A stretch of DNA of 64,000 bases, taken from JASSUD01 sp031963405. Its GTDB lineage: Bacteria > Pseudomonadota > Gammaproteobacteria > Burkholderiales > Burkholderiaceae. The DNA lies in the NCBI GenBank assembly GCA_031963405.1, contig JASSUJ010000001.1, positions 2,108,001 through 2,172,000 on the forward strand, read 5' to 3'. The notes below the pieces were generated by a model. It saw only the letters and a list, made by a program, of their open reading frames with translations, did no database searches and was not told where the DNA came from. Shown in pieces: positions 43,656 through 51,836 of this stretch; positions within the stretch are counted from its first letter, which is position 1, and each line of letters begins with the position of its first letter. Position numbers and translations under genes: made by a program.

Positions 43656-45335
43656 ATGAAAAAATTGTGGCTTACGCGGTTCCAGTTATGGCTTAGATTT
43701 GCATGTGGCGTATTGCTTGTGGATTTGGCTGTGGCTTCGCTTGCCTGGGCAGCTTCGCCAGACACTCCGCTTGCGCGCAGAGAAAGCCAAGCCTCTCTTT
43801 TAGTCGACAATGCGAATAGTGCATCGGGCCACTTGCCAATGCTCAAACATAGTTGGCTTGGGGAGGTTAATCAAAGAGAACAGTCGATTCCTGGCGTCGA
43901 ACCTCAATCTCTACCTAGTTTAGGCGATGGTTCCGCTGGAGAGTTAACGCCGCAAGCTGAGCGCAAGTTAGGGGAGCGCGTGATGCGTAGTTTGCGAGGC
44001 GATCCGGATTATTTAAATGACTGGTTAAGTCGCGACTATTTTGATTCAGTAGCCGATAAGCTCGCGCGCGCAGCTGTGTATGCCTCTGTTGGCGGCTATG
44101 TGCCAAATTTTGAGTTATTCCCAATACGGGATGCGCAAATTAATGCTTTTTCTTTGCCCGGTGGCTTTATTGGTATTAATACAGGCTTGATTGCGAGCAC
44201 GCAAACTGAATCTGAGTTAGCGGCTGTATTGGCGCATGAAATTGGGCATGTATTGCAGCGACATATTGCGCGCATGATGGGCTTGAATTCACGCAGTAGT
44301 TATGCAGCGCTGGCCGGGCTTGTGCTCGGGGCGCTTGCGGGAATTGCCGCGCATAGCGCCGATTTGGGGCAAGCTATTGCACTTGGTGGGCAAGCTTATG
44401 CGCTTGATAATCAATTGCGCTTTTCTCGTTCAGCTGAGCGTGAGGCAGATCGAGTAGGTTTTCGTTTATTAACGCAAGCAGGCTACGATGCTTACGCCAT
44501 GCCTGCATTTTTTAAACAGCTGGAGCGTGCCTCGTTTAGCGATGGCGGCGTGCCAGCCTATGTGCGCACTCACCCACTAACTATTGAGCGCATTGCCGAT
44601 ATGACTGAGCGTGCCCGTCGTGAGCCTTACCACCAGCCTCAGCAAAATCCTGAATATGCTTTCGTGCGGGTGCGGCTGTTGATTTTGCAAGAAACCTCAG
44701 CCAATCGTTATGAGCATATTGCACGGCAACTGAGAAACGAGATTGATACGCAAACGGCAGCTAACCCAGCTGCTAATTGGTATGGTATTGCGCTAACGCA
44801 GATGTTGCAGGGGCGTTACGCTGCGGCGCAAAGTGCGTTAGATCAAGCGGAGCAGGCATTTAATCGAGATACTGCGCTGACTAAATATACGTTGAGCTTA
44901 GAAGTCTTAAAGATTGAGTTAGCTCGCTATCAAGGGCGTATACAAGCTGCGCTAGCCTTGGCCGAAGCTGCGCGTCGCAGATGGCCTAGTTCGCGGGCGG
45001 TGGTCGAGGAGCAATGGCAGGCACAATTTGCTGCTAAACATTATGCCGAGGCTCAGCTTTTAGCACAGCAACAAACGCGCATTGACCCAACTCAAGCGAA
45101 CTGGTGGAAATATTTAGCTCAATCCAAGGCAGCACTAGGGGACACCTTGGGCCAACGTCGCGCTCTCGCTGAGCAATATGCGTTAGAAGGGGCTTGGTCA
45201 GCTGCGATTGAGCAATTACAAACGGCTCGGCACGATAAAAAAGCGAATTTTTACGATTTATCTGTGATTGACGCGCGCTTAAGAGAAATCAAGGCACGCT
45301 ATAAAGAAACGCTGAAAGAAGAAAAGAATGACTAG
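43656..45335 (+). CDS. Periplasmic M48 metalloprotease with TPR domain (BepA-like)
   Basis: 559 residues. Signal peptide MKKLWLTRF...LAVASLAWAA (about 1-32). M48 protease domain: zinc site in VLAHEIGHVLQRH (HExxH, about 189-201) and third ligand Glu in SAEREADRVGFRLL (about 258-271). The C-terminal half (about 345-555) has helical TPR-like repeats. BepA degrades misassembled LptD/BamA in the outer membrane; a similar quality-control role is inferred. Starts 25 bases after pglL, so may be co-transcribed. Confidence 0.9.
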   Translation: MKKLWLTRFQLWLRFACGVLLVDLAVASLAWAASPDTPLARRESQASLLVDNANSASGHLPMLKHSWLGEVNQREQSIPGVEPQSLPSLGDGSAGELTPQAERKLGERVMRSLRGDPDYLNDWLSRDYFDSVADKLARAAVYASVGGYVPNFELFPIRDAQINAFSLPGGFIGINTGLIASTQTESELAAVLAHEIGHVLQRHIARMMGLNSRSSYAALAGLVLGALAGIAAHSADLGQAIALGGQAYALDNQLRFSRSAEREADRVGFRLLTQAGYDAYAMPAFFKQLERASFSDGGVPAYVRTHPLTIERIADMTERARREPYHQPQQNPEYAFVRVRLLILQETSANRYEHIARQLRNEIDTQTAANPAANWYGIALTQMLQGRYAAAQSALDQAEQAFNRDTALTKYTLSLEVLKIELARYQGRIQAALALAEAARRRWPSSRAVVEEQWQAQFAAKHYAEAQLLAQQQTRIDPTQANWWKYLAQSKAALGDTLGQRRALAEQYALEGAWSAAIEQLQTARHDKKANFYDLSVIDARLREIKARYKETLKEEKND

Positions 45336-45587
45336 CGTTTGTTCGAACCTATCTAGCGTCTTTTAAAAGTGCCCTTATTGAGGGTTGACTGGGGAAGTGC
45401 GCAGTTGGATAAAACCTTACAGCAACTGGAGTGTGCTGTAGTGCGTGAGGATTTCTGCTACCTCCCGACCTCGATTTAAAAAGGGGGGCGTATTTAACTA
45501 AACGTTTCACCTCAACCTTACGGCATTAAGGGTGATTTTTTGAGATTGTGAATAGGTTCTAAGCGCTTACTCAGCTTGCAGTTCGTC
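45336..45587. other. Gap with decayed repeats
   Basis: 252 bases between convergent genes. Holds CAGCAACTGGAGTGTGCTGT ... GCTACCTCCCGACCTCG, related to the inner module at 36824-36969, and a reversed TAGGTTGAGGTGAAACGTTT repeat at 45488-45520. TAGCGTCTTTT ... AAAAGTGCCCTTATT also occurs near 39682-39718. Confidence 0.55.
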
Positions 45588-46214
45588 TCAATTCCGAAAA
45601 AACTCTCCGCTAACCTGCCTCTGCTTGGCCGGGCTAGCAATAAACCCGAAACGCTTTGGTATGTTAGCTGCCTGAATGGTGCCAAGTAGCAATCTACTAT
45701 TGATATTCCAGTGCAAGACAGCGGGGTGAATTGAGCTAACGCCGCAATTGGGCTGGTTGGCCTGTTCGGTTAAGTTTGTGTGCTCAGTTAACAACGCTAG
45801 ATCATGATCATGCAAAAGCGCTATACGCGCAGGTTGCGAGTTATCTTCAAACAACACATTGCCTGCCTCATCAAGCCAACAGGCGCTGGGGGTAAAAGGT
45901 TGACCAGTATGGTCGGTTAAAGTTAGCGTGCCGGCTCTTTCTAATAAGCGTACGACCCAAGGTGCATAGGCAAGCTCAACATATACGCGTTGTGGACCAT
46001 TTTGAAAAAAACACTGACCCTGCTCATCTACACTGTAATTGCGGCAGATAAATTTGATTAAGGCCTCGTGCTGAATAGGCTGCCCAGCTGTGCCAAGGGC
46101 TTGTTCAGTTGCATCACGCATGCGCCAAATGCCACGTCGATCAAGCAATAACCAGCCGGTGCAGTGAGGCACACGAGGCCATTTTGCAAGCGCTCGTTGA
46201 ACGATTTCATCCAT
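45588..46214 (-). CDS. Conserved betaproteobacterial protein of unknown function
   Basis: 208 residues from the ATG of MDEIVQRALAKWPRVPHC; a TTG five codons earlier is possible. Conserved blocks: GWLLLDRRGIWRMRDATEQA, FICRNYSVDEQGQCFFQNGP, QRVYVELAYAPWVVRL. This matches a family of small DUF proteins (DUF2944/2946 type, memory not certain) in Burkholderia near waaF. No transmembrane segment or catalytic motif. The tail after about residue 155 appears diverged (LTEQANQPNCGVSSIHP...), so the C terminus may be altered. Confidence 0.75.
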   Translation of the reverse strand: MDEIVQRALAKWPRVPHCTGWLLLDRRGIWRMRDATEQALGTAGQPIQHEALIKFICRNYSVDEQGQCFFQNGPQRVYVELAYAPWVVRLLERAGTLTLTDHTGQPFTPSACWLDEAGNVLFEDNSQPARIALLHDHDLALLTEHTNLTEQANQPNCGVSSIHPAVLHWNINSRLLLGTIQAANIPKRFGFIASPAKQRQVSGEFFRN

Positions 46215-46428
46215 GGAACAAGCTACCAATCCAAGTTTGTCAGCAAAAAAGGACGCAGCATTTCAAGTTGGCCTTGATTTTGCAGCAATGGCAGAGAAGC
46301 AAGCAAGGTACCGTGGCCCGCCCGCTCTGAATGTTTGGAAAATCTTTGGAAATGATCTGAATCCTCGAGGAGGCTTTCTAAAAAAAATTAATGGGTTGCG
46401 CTGCATCTATATATTTTAAGGAAAGCAA

Positions 46429-48552
46429 ATGATACCAATTCCAGTATCCTCAAAGCATATTTCCAATCCTCAGCGCATCCAAACGAGCGCACCTCCTACT
46501 TCAAACCTTTCATTATCTGAGGCAACCCAAGAAGAGGCTGAAATTCAATCTCAGCTAAACAGAGAAGAAAAGCTGGTTTGTTTTCAAGCAACGGCCGCTA
46601 CATCAATTTTGAGGCGATGGTCAGCTCCCCACGTTAAGCTTCCCGATAACGTTTGGAAACTTCTCTCTGAAGCTTCTGATATATCCAGTCAACCAATTGA
46701 TTGTTCAATTGAAAGCCAAGCCACACTCTTGGCAAAGCATGCCACCCTGTCTCGTTTCTTGACTAGTTTGGTAAATGAAGGGTTGGTGCTAGGCAACATC
46801 ATGCTTGGAATGCCGCCAACTTCGTTAGGGAGCGTCTGCCAACCCTTAAAGTTACTTGCGTTGAGAGAGCGTAATATTTCTAGCCACCTGCAAGATGATG
46901 CAAGTACTGCGAATATCGAAACCACCAAATATTTGGTGCTTCTCAAGCGATTCCCAATGGTTCGTGAGGTTGACAGGTCGAGATCGGCCTTAATTGATCC
47001 TCTCGATTTCACATCAATTGTTGCGGATATATCTGCGCTTAAATTGGTCACTGACACCGGCAGGATGATGGAACAAATCGGTGAGTGGAATAACTATGAG
47101 CAAGATGTTATTCACAAAATTTGCCTTGAAATGGCTAACTCTATTGAACATCAAGCTTATCGTTACGCCCATCCTTCAACGCTCAAACTGACGGCTGACT
47201 CTCCTCTAATCGATTGGGAGCAATCCATTGTTGAAGGGCATCCTACTCATCCAATGCATAGAATGAGGTATACGGTACCACCGACTAAACTGATATCGCC
47301 CTCCACGGATTTATACAATGTGAATGTTCGGTATGTGATTGTGCCAAAGAATGAACTCATCATTACGGGTGATTTTTCTAATTTGGTTAAGCCGTTCTAT
47401 GCTTTTCATCTGAAACGATTTGCTAGAGCTAAAAAGAGTAAAGCTAAAAAGAGAATTAAATTTAATCAAGCGTCAGAATTAATTGTGCCAGTTCATGAAT
47501 ATCATCTTCCTAATGTCCAGTATCATTTTCGGAATGCCAGACTTCTACCGAAATGGTTTAGCACGCGATGCAAAGTTCAATCCTCGCAACGCACTCTTAA
47601 TTACATTGGTTACGATAAATATTCTATTAAGCTTCCGGTTGGCATCAAACTAACCTCTACCTTGCGTACGATTACCCCGTGGACTGCTTATCTTGGGCCC
47701 CGGATAAATCAAGCATTAGATGCAGTTATCACTGATAAAAAGGCCCTGATAGCTTTGCGAGAGCCTGCTTCAGTCTGTTCAGCTAATCCTGATTTTGATA
47801 TTGCCAAGCACCTGGCATGCATTGTTCGTGAGGATGCAGAAGCGCTGACTCTGCCTAATGAACGTGTTGTTCTTTGTTTGGCTTTGACCGAATCTTTGCC
47901 ATCGGCTGTTAGTCCTACTGGTAGGGCTTTGCCGTTTATGCATAACATTTGGGGCAATCGCCTGACTACCTTGCAAGGTAGGCTAGATTTTCTAAAAGAA
48001 TATGCAACAGCTTATTTGAAGGCTTTTTTGCCGCCAGTGATTAATCACGGCTTCACATTTGAGGCACACCAGCAAAATACGCTTGTACGCTTTAATAAAG
48101 ACACTCTCCACATAACTGGTTTTATGGTGAGGGATTATGGGGATATTAGATATTTTCCGGAGAAATTACGCGTAAGCACGCGTCATTTACCAACTGGACC
48201 CATTGAAATTGAAACTCTACCAGGTCATGTTATCAAAGCAGAGTCAATTGAAGCGGTATACCTCTCTGCATTTCATACGATGATTCAAAGCCATCTGCAT
48301 ACTGTTATTAAGTCGCTGGGATTATTTCGTATTGATGAAGATAAAAAAGAGGGCGTAGAGGCTGGATATGAGGGTTGGGATGTTGTGCGCGATATTCTTT
48401 ATCAAATAATCCCACAAGATCATGAGTTATATAAATTGTGGCTTCAGTCAACTGAGGCTCAAGACAAAGCTTTATTGTCTATGCAAATTGCAGGGGTTGC
48501 GCGTGAGCATAAACGTGCAAAGATTCCTAACATCATTCTAATGAGAGGATAG
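46429..48552 (+). CDS. IucA/IucC-family NIS siderophore synthetase
   Basis: 707 residues, within or slightly over the family range. NRPS-independent siderophore synthetases activate a carboxylate such as citrate with ATP and couple it to an amine or hydroxylamine. The signature EGHPTHPMHRMRY (about 268-280) corresponds to the ATP-binding GHPxHPxxKxR motif; EAHQQNTLVRFN (about 544-555) and MVRDYGDIRYF (about 565-575) are the C-terminal catalytic blocks. The Ser/Thr-rich N-terminal 40 residues are extra. A lysine-rich insertion (RARAKKSKAKKRIK-like, about 335-350) is odd. No uptake or hydroxylase genes adjoin it. AAGGAAAG ribosome site. Confidence 0.82.
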   Translation: MIPIPVSSKHISNPQRIQTSAPPTSNLSLSEATQEEAEIQSQLNREEKLVCFQATAATSILRRWSAPHVKLPDNVWKLLSEASDISSQPIDCSIESQATLLAKHATLSRFLTSLVNEGLVLGNIMLGMPPTSLGSVCQPLKLLALRERNISSHLQDDASTANIETTKYLVLLKRFPMVREVDRSRSALIDPLDFTSIVADISALKLVTDTGRMMEQIGEWNNYEQDVIHKICLEMANSIEHQAYRYAHPSTLKLTADSPLIDWEQSIVEGHPTHPMHRMRYTVPPTKLISPSTDLYNVNVRYVIVPKNELIITGDFSNLVKPFYAFHLKRFARAKKSKAKKRIKFNQASELIVPVHEYHLPNVQYHFRNARLLPKWFSTRCKVQSSQRTLNYIGYDKYSIKLPVGIKLTSTLRTITPWTAYLGPRINQALDAVITDKKALIALREPASVCSANPDFDIAKHLACIVREDAEALTLPNERVVLCLALTESLPSAVSPTGRALPFMHNIWGNRLTTLQGRLDFLKEYATAYLKAFLPPVINHGFTFEAHQQNTLVRFNKDTLHITGFMVRDYGDIRYFPEKLRVSTRHLPTGPIEIETLPGHVIKAESIEAVYLSAFHTMIQSHLHTVIKSLGLFRIDEDKKEGVEAGYEGWDVVRDILYQIIPQDHELYKLWLQSTEAQDKALLSMQIAGVAREHKRAKIPNIILMRG

Positions 48553-48556
48553 GTAA

Positions 48557-49000
48557 TTAGTGCAATGCTTCTTTACCGTGCTTCAATTTGCTTGCAAAGT
48601 CGCGCATTTGATACTCTGTCATCGTACTAATGTGCAGGTGAGTGATACGCCATTTGCCATATTCGCGGTTCATGACGTAGGTAGCGAAGACTAATGTAGG
48701 TGCAGTGTGAGTGGCGCCATGATGTGCCTCAGCCGTGACATAAATCACGGTGCCAGCGCTTTCGTAAGCATTAATTTCAAGTGGTTCAATGGTGATGCGC
48801 CCTTGCTTAAATTGCTGAGTGAGGGTGCGGCCAATATCCTCAAGCCCCCGTAAATAAGTGCCATCAGCACAAATTAAGCTAGTTGAATCTTCGTCTGTCC
48901 ATAGTGTCATGACCGTGTCGAACTGATTTTTAGCAAAAGCACGGTAGTACGCTTGCAGGGTGTCAGCAGCGGCTTCAGAAAATTGAGCGAAACGTGGCAT
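48557..49000 (-). CDS. SnoaL/NTF2-like domain protein
   Basis: 147 residues. Alpha+beta-barrel NTF2-like family (SnoaL_3/DUF4440 type): AAADTLQAYYRAFAKNQFDT (about 10-29), VMTLWTDEDSTSLICADGT, then GRWRITHLHIS-type ending (about 120-135). Specific activity unknown. It follows waaF by 12 bases in the same direction and is probably in one operon; this neighbourhood is seen in Burkholderia. The siderophore synthetase ends convergently only 4 bases away. Confidence 0.85.
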   Translation of the reverse strand: MPRFAQFSEAAADTLQAYYRAFAKNQFDTVMTLWTDEDSTSLICADGTYLRGLEDIGRTLTQQFKQGRITIEPLEINAYESAGTVIYVTAEAHHGATHTAPTLVFATYVMNREYGKWRITHLHISTMTEYQMRDFASKLKHGKEALH

Positions 49001-49012
49001 AGCGTTTGATTG

Positions 49013-50143
49013 TTAGTGATCAGCAACAGTGCTTTGCGTAGGCTCAAAAATATTGCCAGAAAACGCAGTGGGCGAAGCCGTTGAGGGTTGATTAACATGC
49101 AACATATTGCGTAATTGTTCAAATACGCGCTCTGGGCTTAATTCGCGTAAGCAATTTAAATGGCCTAATGGGCACTCGCGTTTAAAGCAAGGGCTGCATT
49201 CAAGGTGCAGCCACTCTATTTTGGCAGTGTGAGAAAGCGGTGGCGTATGGCGTGGGTCGCTTGAGCCGTATAAAGCAATCAGTGGGCGGCGTAAGGCCGC
49301 TGCAACGTGCATCAACCCTGAATCATTACAAACGACAGTCTGCGCTCGTGCAATCAGTGCGCATGCTTCGCCCAATGCAGTTTGGCCACATAAATTACGT
49401 ACGAAAGGAGCTTGCTTGACAATAGCCTGAGCAAGCGGCGCTTCTTTTGCCGTACCAAGCGCGATGATTTGCGTATAGGGAAAAGCTCGCCTAACCAGCT
49501 GAGCTAAGGTGGCGAAATGCTCAGCAGGCCAACGCTTGGCGCTGCCGTGCTCAGCACCTGGGCAAAAAACAATCAGCGGCATACGGGTGTCTAACGCAAA
49601 GCGATGGAGCAAGCGTATGGCCTCATTGGGATCAGCTTCAAGGTGGGGCGTGGGCACCGAGATAGGTTTGGGCGAGCCAGGGGCATAGGCAAGCGCCGCG
49701 TAGTGCTCGACCATGGGTAGGCGCTCTTTACTGCGCGGCTTGTGATGGCGCACGTTTAACAGGCCATAGCGTTGTTCGCCGTGATAACCGATGCGCAGAC
49801 GAATGCCTGCCAACCACGGGATTAAGGCAGATTTGGCCGAATTAGGAAGGATATAGGCGCTTTGATAGCCTATATCCCGCAAATCGTTAGCAAGCTGCCA
49901 GCGTCGCCACAAATGCAATTTCCCATGCGCGAAATCAGTCGTATGGATTTGATCAATTTCGGGCATGCGTGCGAGCACAGGTGCCACGTGCGCGGGAGCC
50001 AGCGCATCGATGATAAGGCGTGGGTGCAGCTTCTTGAGCAGCGTAAAAAGAGCTTGCGCCATGATTGCGTCGCCAATCCAATTAGGGGCGATAACCAGGG
50101 TGCGAGGTCTTTGTTGATGAGGTTTAGCAGAACGATGCAGCAT
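49013..50143 (-). CDS. waaF: ADP-heptose:LPS heptosyltransferase II
   Basis: 376 residues from ATG at 50143; an in-frame extension to 50218 exists but homology begins at RTLVIAPNWIGDAIMAQALF. GT9 family: adds the second heptose to the LPS inner core on the cytoplasmic face of the inner membrane. Motifs: NWIGDAIMA, CPGAEHGSAKRWPAEHFA (about 185-202) and VCNDSGLMHVAAALRRPLIA (about 270-290, with nucleotide-sugar binding residues). Start choice is uncertain because no clear ribosome site is visible. Confidence 0.92.
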   Translation of the reverse strand: MLHRSAKPHQQRPRTLVIAPNWIGDAIMAQALFTLLKKLHPRLIIDALAPAHVAPVLARMPEIDQIHTTDFAHGKLHLWRRWQLANDLRDIGYQSAYILPNSAKSALIPWLAGIRLRIGYHGEQRYGLLNVRHHKPRSKERLPMVEHYAALAYAPGSPKPISVPTPHLEADPNEAIRLLHRFALDTRMPLIVFCPGAEHGSAKRWPAEHFATLAQLVRRAFPYTQIIALGTAKEAPLAQAIVKQAPFVRNLCGQTALGEACALIARAQTVVCNDSGLMHVAAALRRPLIALYGSSDPRHTPPLSHTAKIEWLHLECSPCFKRECPLGHLNCLRELSPERVFEQLRNMLHVNQPSTASPTAFSGNIFEPTQSTVADH

Positions 50144-50350
50144 GCTGAGCCGAGTTGTGGGCGATGGCGCCAAATAAAAATAAAAACAAACGCAGTGTAA
50201 GCACTTTCTTTGCTCCACGTGCAGGCTTGCGGCTTAAATCACTGAGATTTTTTAATTTTTTGGCAGCGCTGATAAGCGACGCCTTATTTAGGTCGTATGT
50301 TGACTGCATGCAATTGTACGCTCCAGGCTAAAAAGGCTTGCCGTGCCTAA

Positions 50351-50551
50351 CTAAGCGTGACTGGTGACGACTTCGCCCTCTCGTAATTGATAACGCGTAC
50401 TGCAGTATGGGCAACGTGCCTGCCCGTGGGTGACATCAATAAAAACGCGCGGGTGGGAATGCCCTGGCGGAATGGAAGGGTTGGGGCAAAAAACAGGAAG
50501 TTCTTTGGCACTCACTTCAATCAGAGGAAACGATTTTTCAGCTTGATTCAT
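50351..50551 (-). CDS. Zinc-finger protein, zf-CHCC family
   Basis: 66 residues from MNQAEKSFPLIEV; an upstream ATG (50599) would add 16 residues. Zn site: FCPNP, GHSHPRVFI, ARCPYCSTRY, i.e. Cys-His-Cys-Cys. Bacterial relatives of the complex I subunit NDUFS6. In Burkholderia it lies between ilvE and waaF, as here, but here 3 kb of extra genes separate it from ilvE. Function in bacteria unclear. Confidence 0.88.
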   Translation of the reverse strand: MNQAEKSFPLIEVSAKELPVFCPNPSIPPGHSHPRVFIDVTHGQARCPYCSTRYQLREGEVVTSHA

Positions 50552-51039
50552 GGCGAAATCTTTAGGTGATTTTGGAGAATGTACTCGGCTTTTTGTCAAA
50601 GCGTTTTATTTAGGAACCTCTGCAAAACCCCTCCGACAAGGCATGCCTTTGCTGCCAGTACAAGAGTGCGGCAAGGACGCATAACGCCGCCCGAGGGGTT
50701 TTGCAGAGGTTCCTTTACAAAGCGTAATAGGATAAAACCATAGCAAAGCGCTGCCATAACAGCAAGTCAAGCTATATGGAGTTTTGCAAGAAATTTTCCT
50801 CTTCTATTTTAGGAATACCGATGCACACAGTGCTTCTTTGAAGCCGTGCAGTGCTCGAAATCCTCATGTACTAGCGTGCATGCCAGTTTTGTACGATTTT
50901 ACCTAACTGCGAGAACCCTCAAATAAGGCTCGCAGTTGAAAGGTTTTTACCAGCTTCTAAGGGTTTTACAGAGCTGCCATACGAGATATAAAAATATAAA
51001 AGTTAAAATTTAACTTTATCAATATAACAGGAGGAATTT
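50552..51039. other. Repeat-filled gap before the two-helix membrane protein
   Basis: 488 bases. A perfect-armed palindrome at 50612-50714, then from about 50850 a reversed module CTCGAAATCCTCATGTACTA, GCGTGCATGCC related to the inside of 36824-36969. AGGAGGAA at 51029-51036 serves the next gene. Confidence 0.55.
50612..50714. repeat. Palindromic element with perfect 22-bp arms
   Basis: AGGAACCTCTGCAAAACCCC, TC (50612-50633) and GAGGGGTTTTGCAGAGGTTC, CT (50693-50714) are exact inverted copies. The core is reversed: CAAGGCATGCCTTTGCTGCC, AGTACAAGAGTGCGGCAAGG, ACGCATAACGCCGC. It marks the accessory insertion between the zinc-finger gene and ilvE. Confidence 0.87.
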
Positions 51040-51378
51040 GTGACGGATATTTGTCATGGTGTAAGAGCATTATTTTGTGGCGTTAATCCAGGCTATGCCC
51101 CAGTAGACACGGATGATGATGCAATGTCGGAAACTACAGTGACTGAGATAGATGATGCGATGTCTGAGACTAGTACGATAACTGACCAGAGGACTGCCCA
51201 AGAGAATAAGCGAGCACTTAGCCATAAACTTTTTACTGCATCAGGTCTGCTTGGTGCTAGCTCATGTCTTGTGGCGCTATTTGCACACTCCATTCTGATA
51301 GACTATCCCATTTTGATAGCGCTAATAGTAGGCCTGAGCGTAGGGTCTTTCTTATGCTTAGTAGAGGCTATTGCCTAG
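51040..51378 (+). CDS. Small protein with paired hydrophobic helices
   Basis: 112 residues, GTG start with strong AGGAGGAA. Residues 1-58 are acidic and include a tandem repeat (DDAMSETTVTEI / DDAMSETSTITD). Residues about 65-110 form two closely spaced hydrophobic helices (FTASGLLGASSCLVALFAHS; PILIALIVGLSVGSFLCLV). No signal peptide. A bilobed hydrophobic domain is a hallmark of chlamydial inclusion-membrane proteins and some effectors; that comparison is only structural. Not recognised as a family. Confidence 0.65.
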   Translation: MTDICHGVRALFCGVNPGYAPVDTDDDAMSETTVTEIDDAMSETSTITDQRTAQENKRALSHKLFTASGLLGASSCLVALFAHSILIDYPILIALIVGLSVGSFLCLVEAIA

Positions 51379-51836
51379 TAGGGATCAGTGCTTACCCAGG
51401 CTTAATTGTCGGATGTGATAGTTTGGCTATTTACGGTAATGCTTATCGATATCGCGCAGCTAAGGAAACGCTGATTTAATCGAGGCCGCCATTAAGGGCG
51501 GCTCGATTGCCGCCGAAAAATGTTGAATTAAAAAATTAAACCAATTTTGCTAAATTTTTCAGCCAGAACAATCCATTTTTGTCTGAATTGCCTATTTAAG
51601 CTATAGGCGCCTGTAGGCAAGGCCTCATAATTCAGATTTCGCTAACGCAAACAGAGCGAATAATTGCACAGGTTCTTAATCAAACTGCGCATAACCCATT
51701 TTTTAATTAGCTGCACAAGTAGGGAGTTGAAAAAAATACTGGTGGTTTTTTATTAAGGAAGCGTTGAATAAAAAATTTATTTTATTCTGAAGCCAGTATA
51801 GGATATCCAGAATCTTTATTTTGCCTCGGAGGCTGT
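51379..51836. other. Gap before the adhesin gene
   Basis: 458 bases. A GGAAACGCTGATTTAATCGAGG element with stem GCCGCC/GGCGGC lies at 51461-51516. A partial GGAAGCGTTGAATAAAAAA half is at 51754-51780. No gene; the adhesin promoter should be in the right third. Confidence 0.5.
51461..51516. repeat. Short palindromic element, reduced form
   Basis: CTAAGGAAACGCTGATTTAATCG leads to GAGGCCGCC, loop ATTAAG, GGCGGCTCGA. The left arm belongs to the GGAAGCGCTGAATAA subfamily; the right outer arm is lost. Confidence 0.55.

Noticed and set aside
46213..46419. 68-codon plus-strand frame just before the siderophore synthetase
   Set aside because: It overlaps the start of the conserved minus-strand gene, shows no ribosome site or family, and its end is simply the upstream region of the synthetase.
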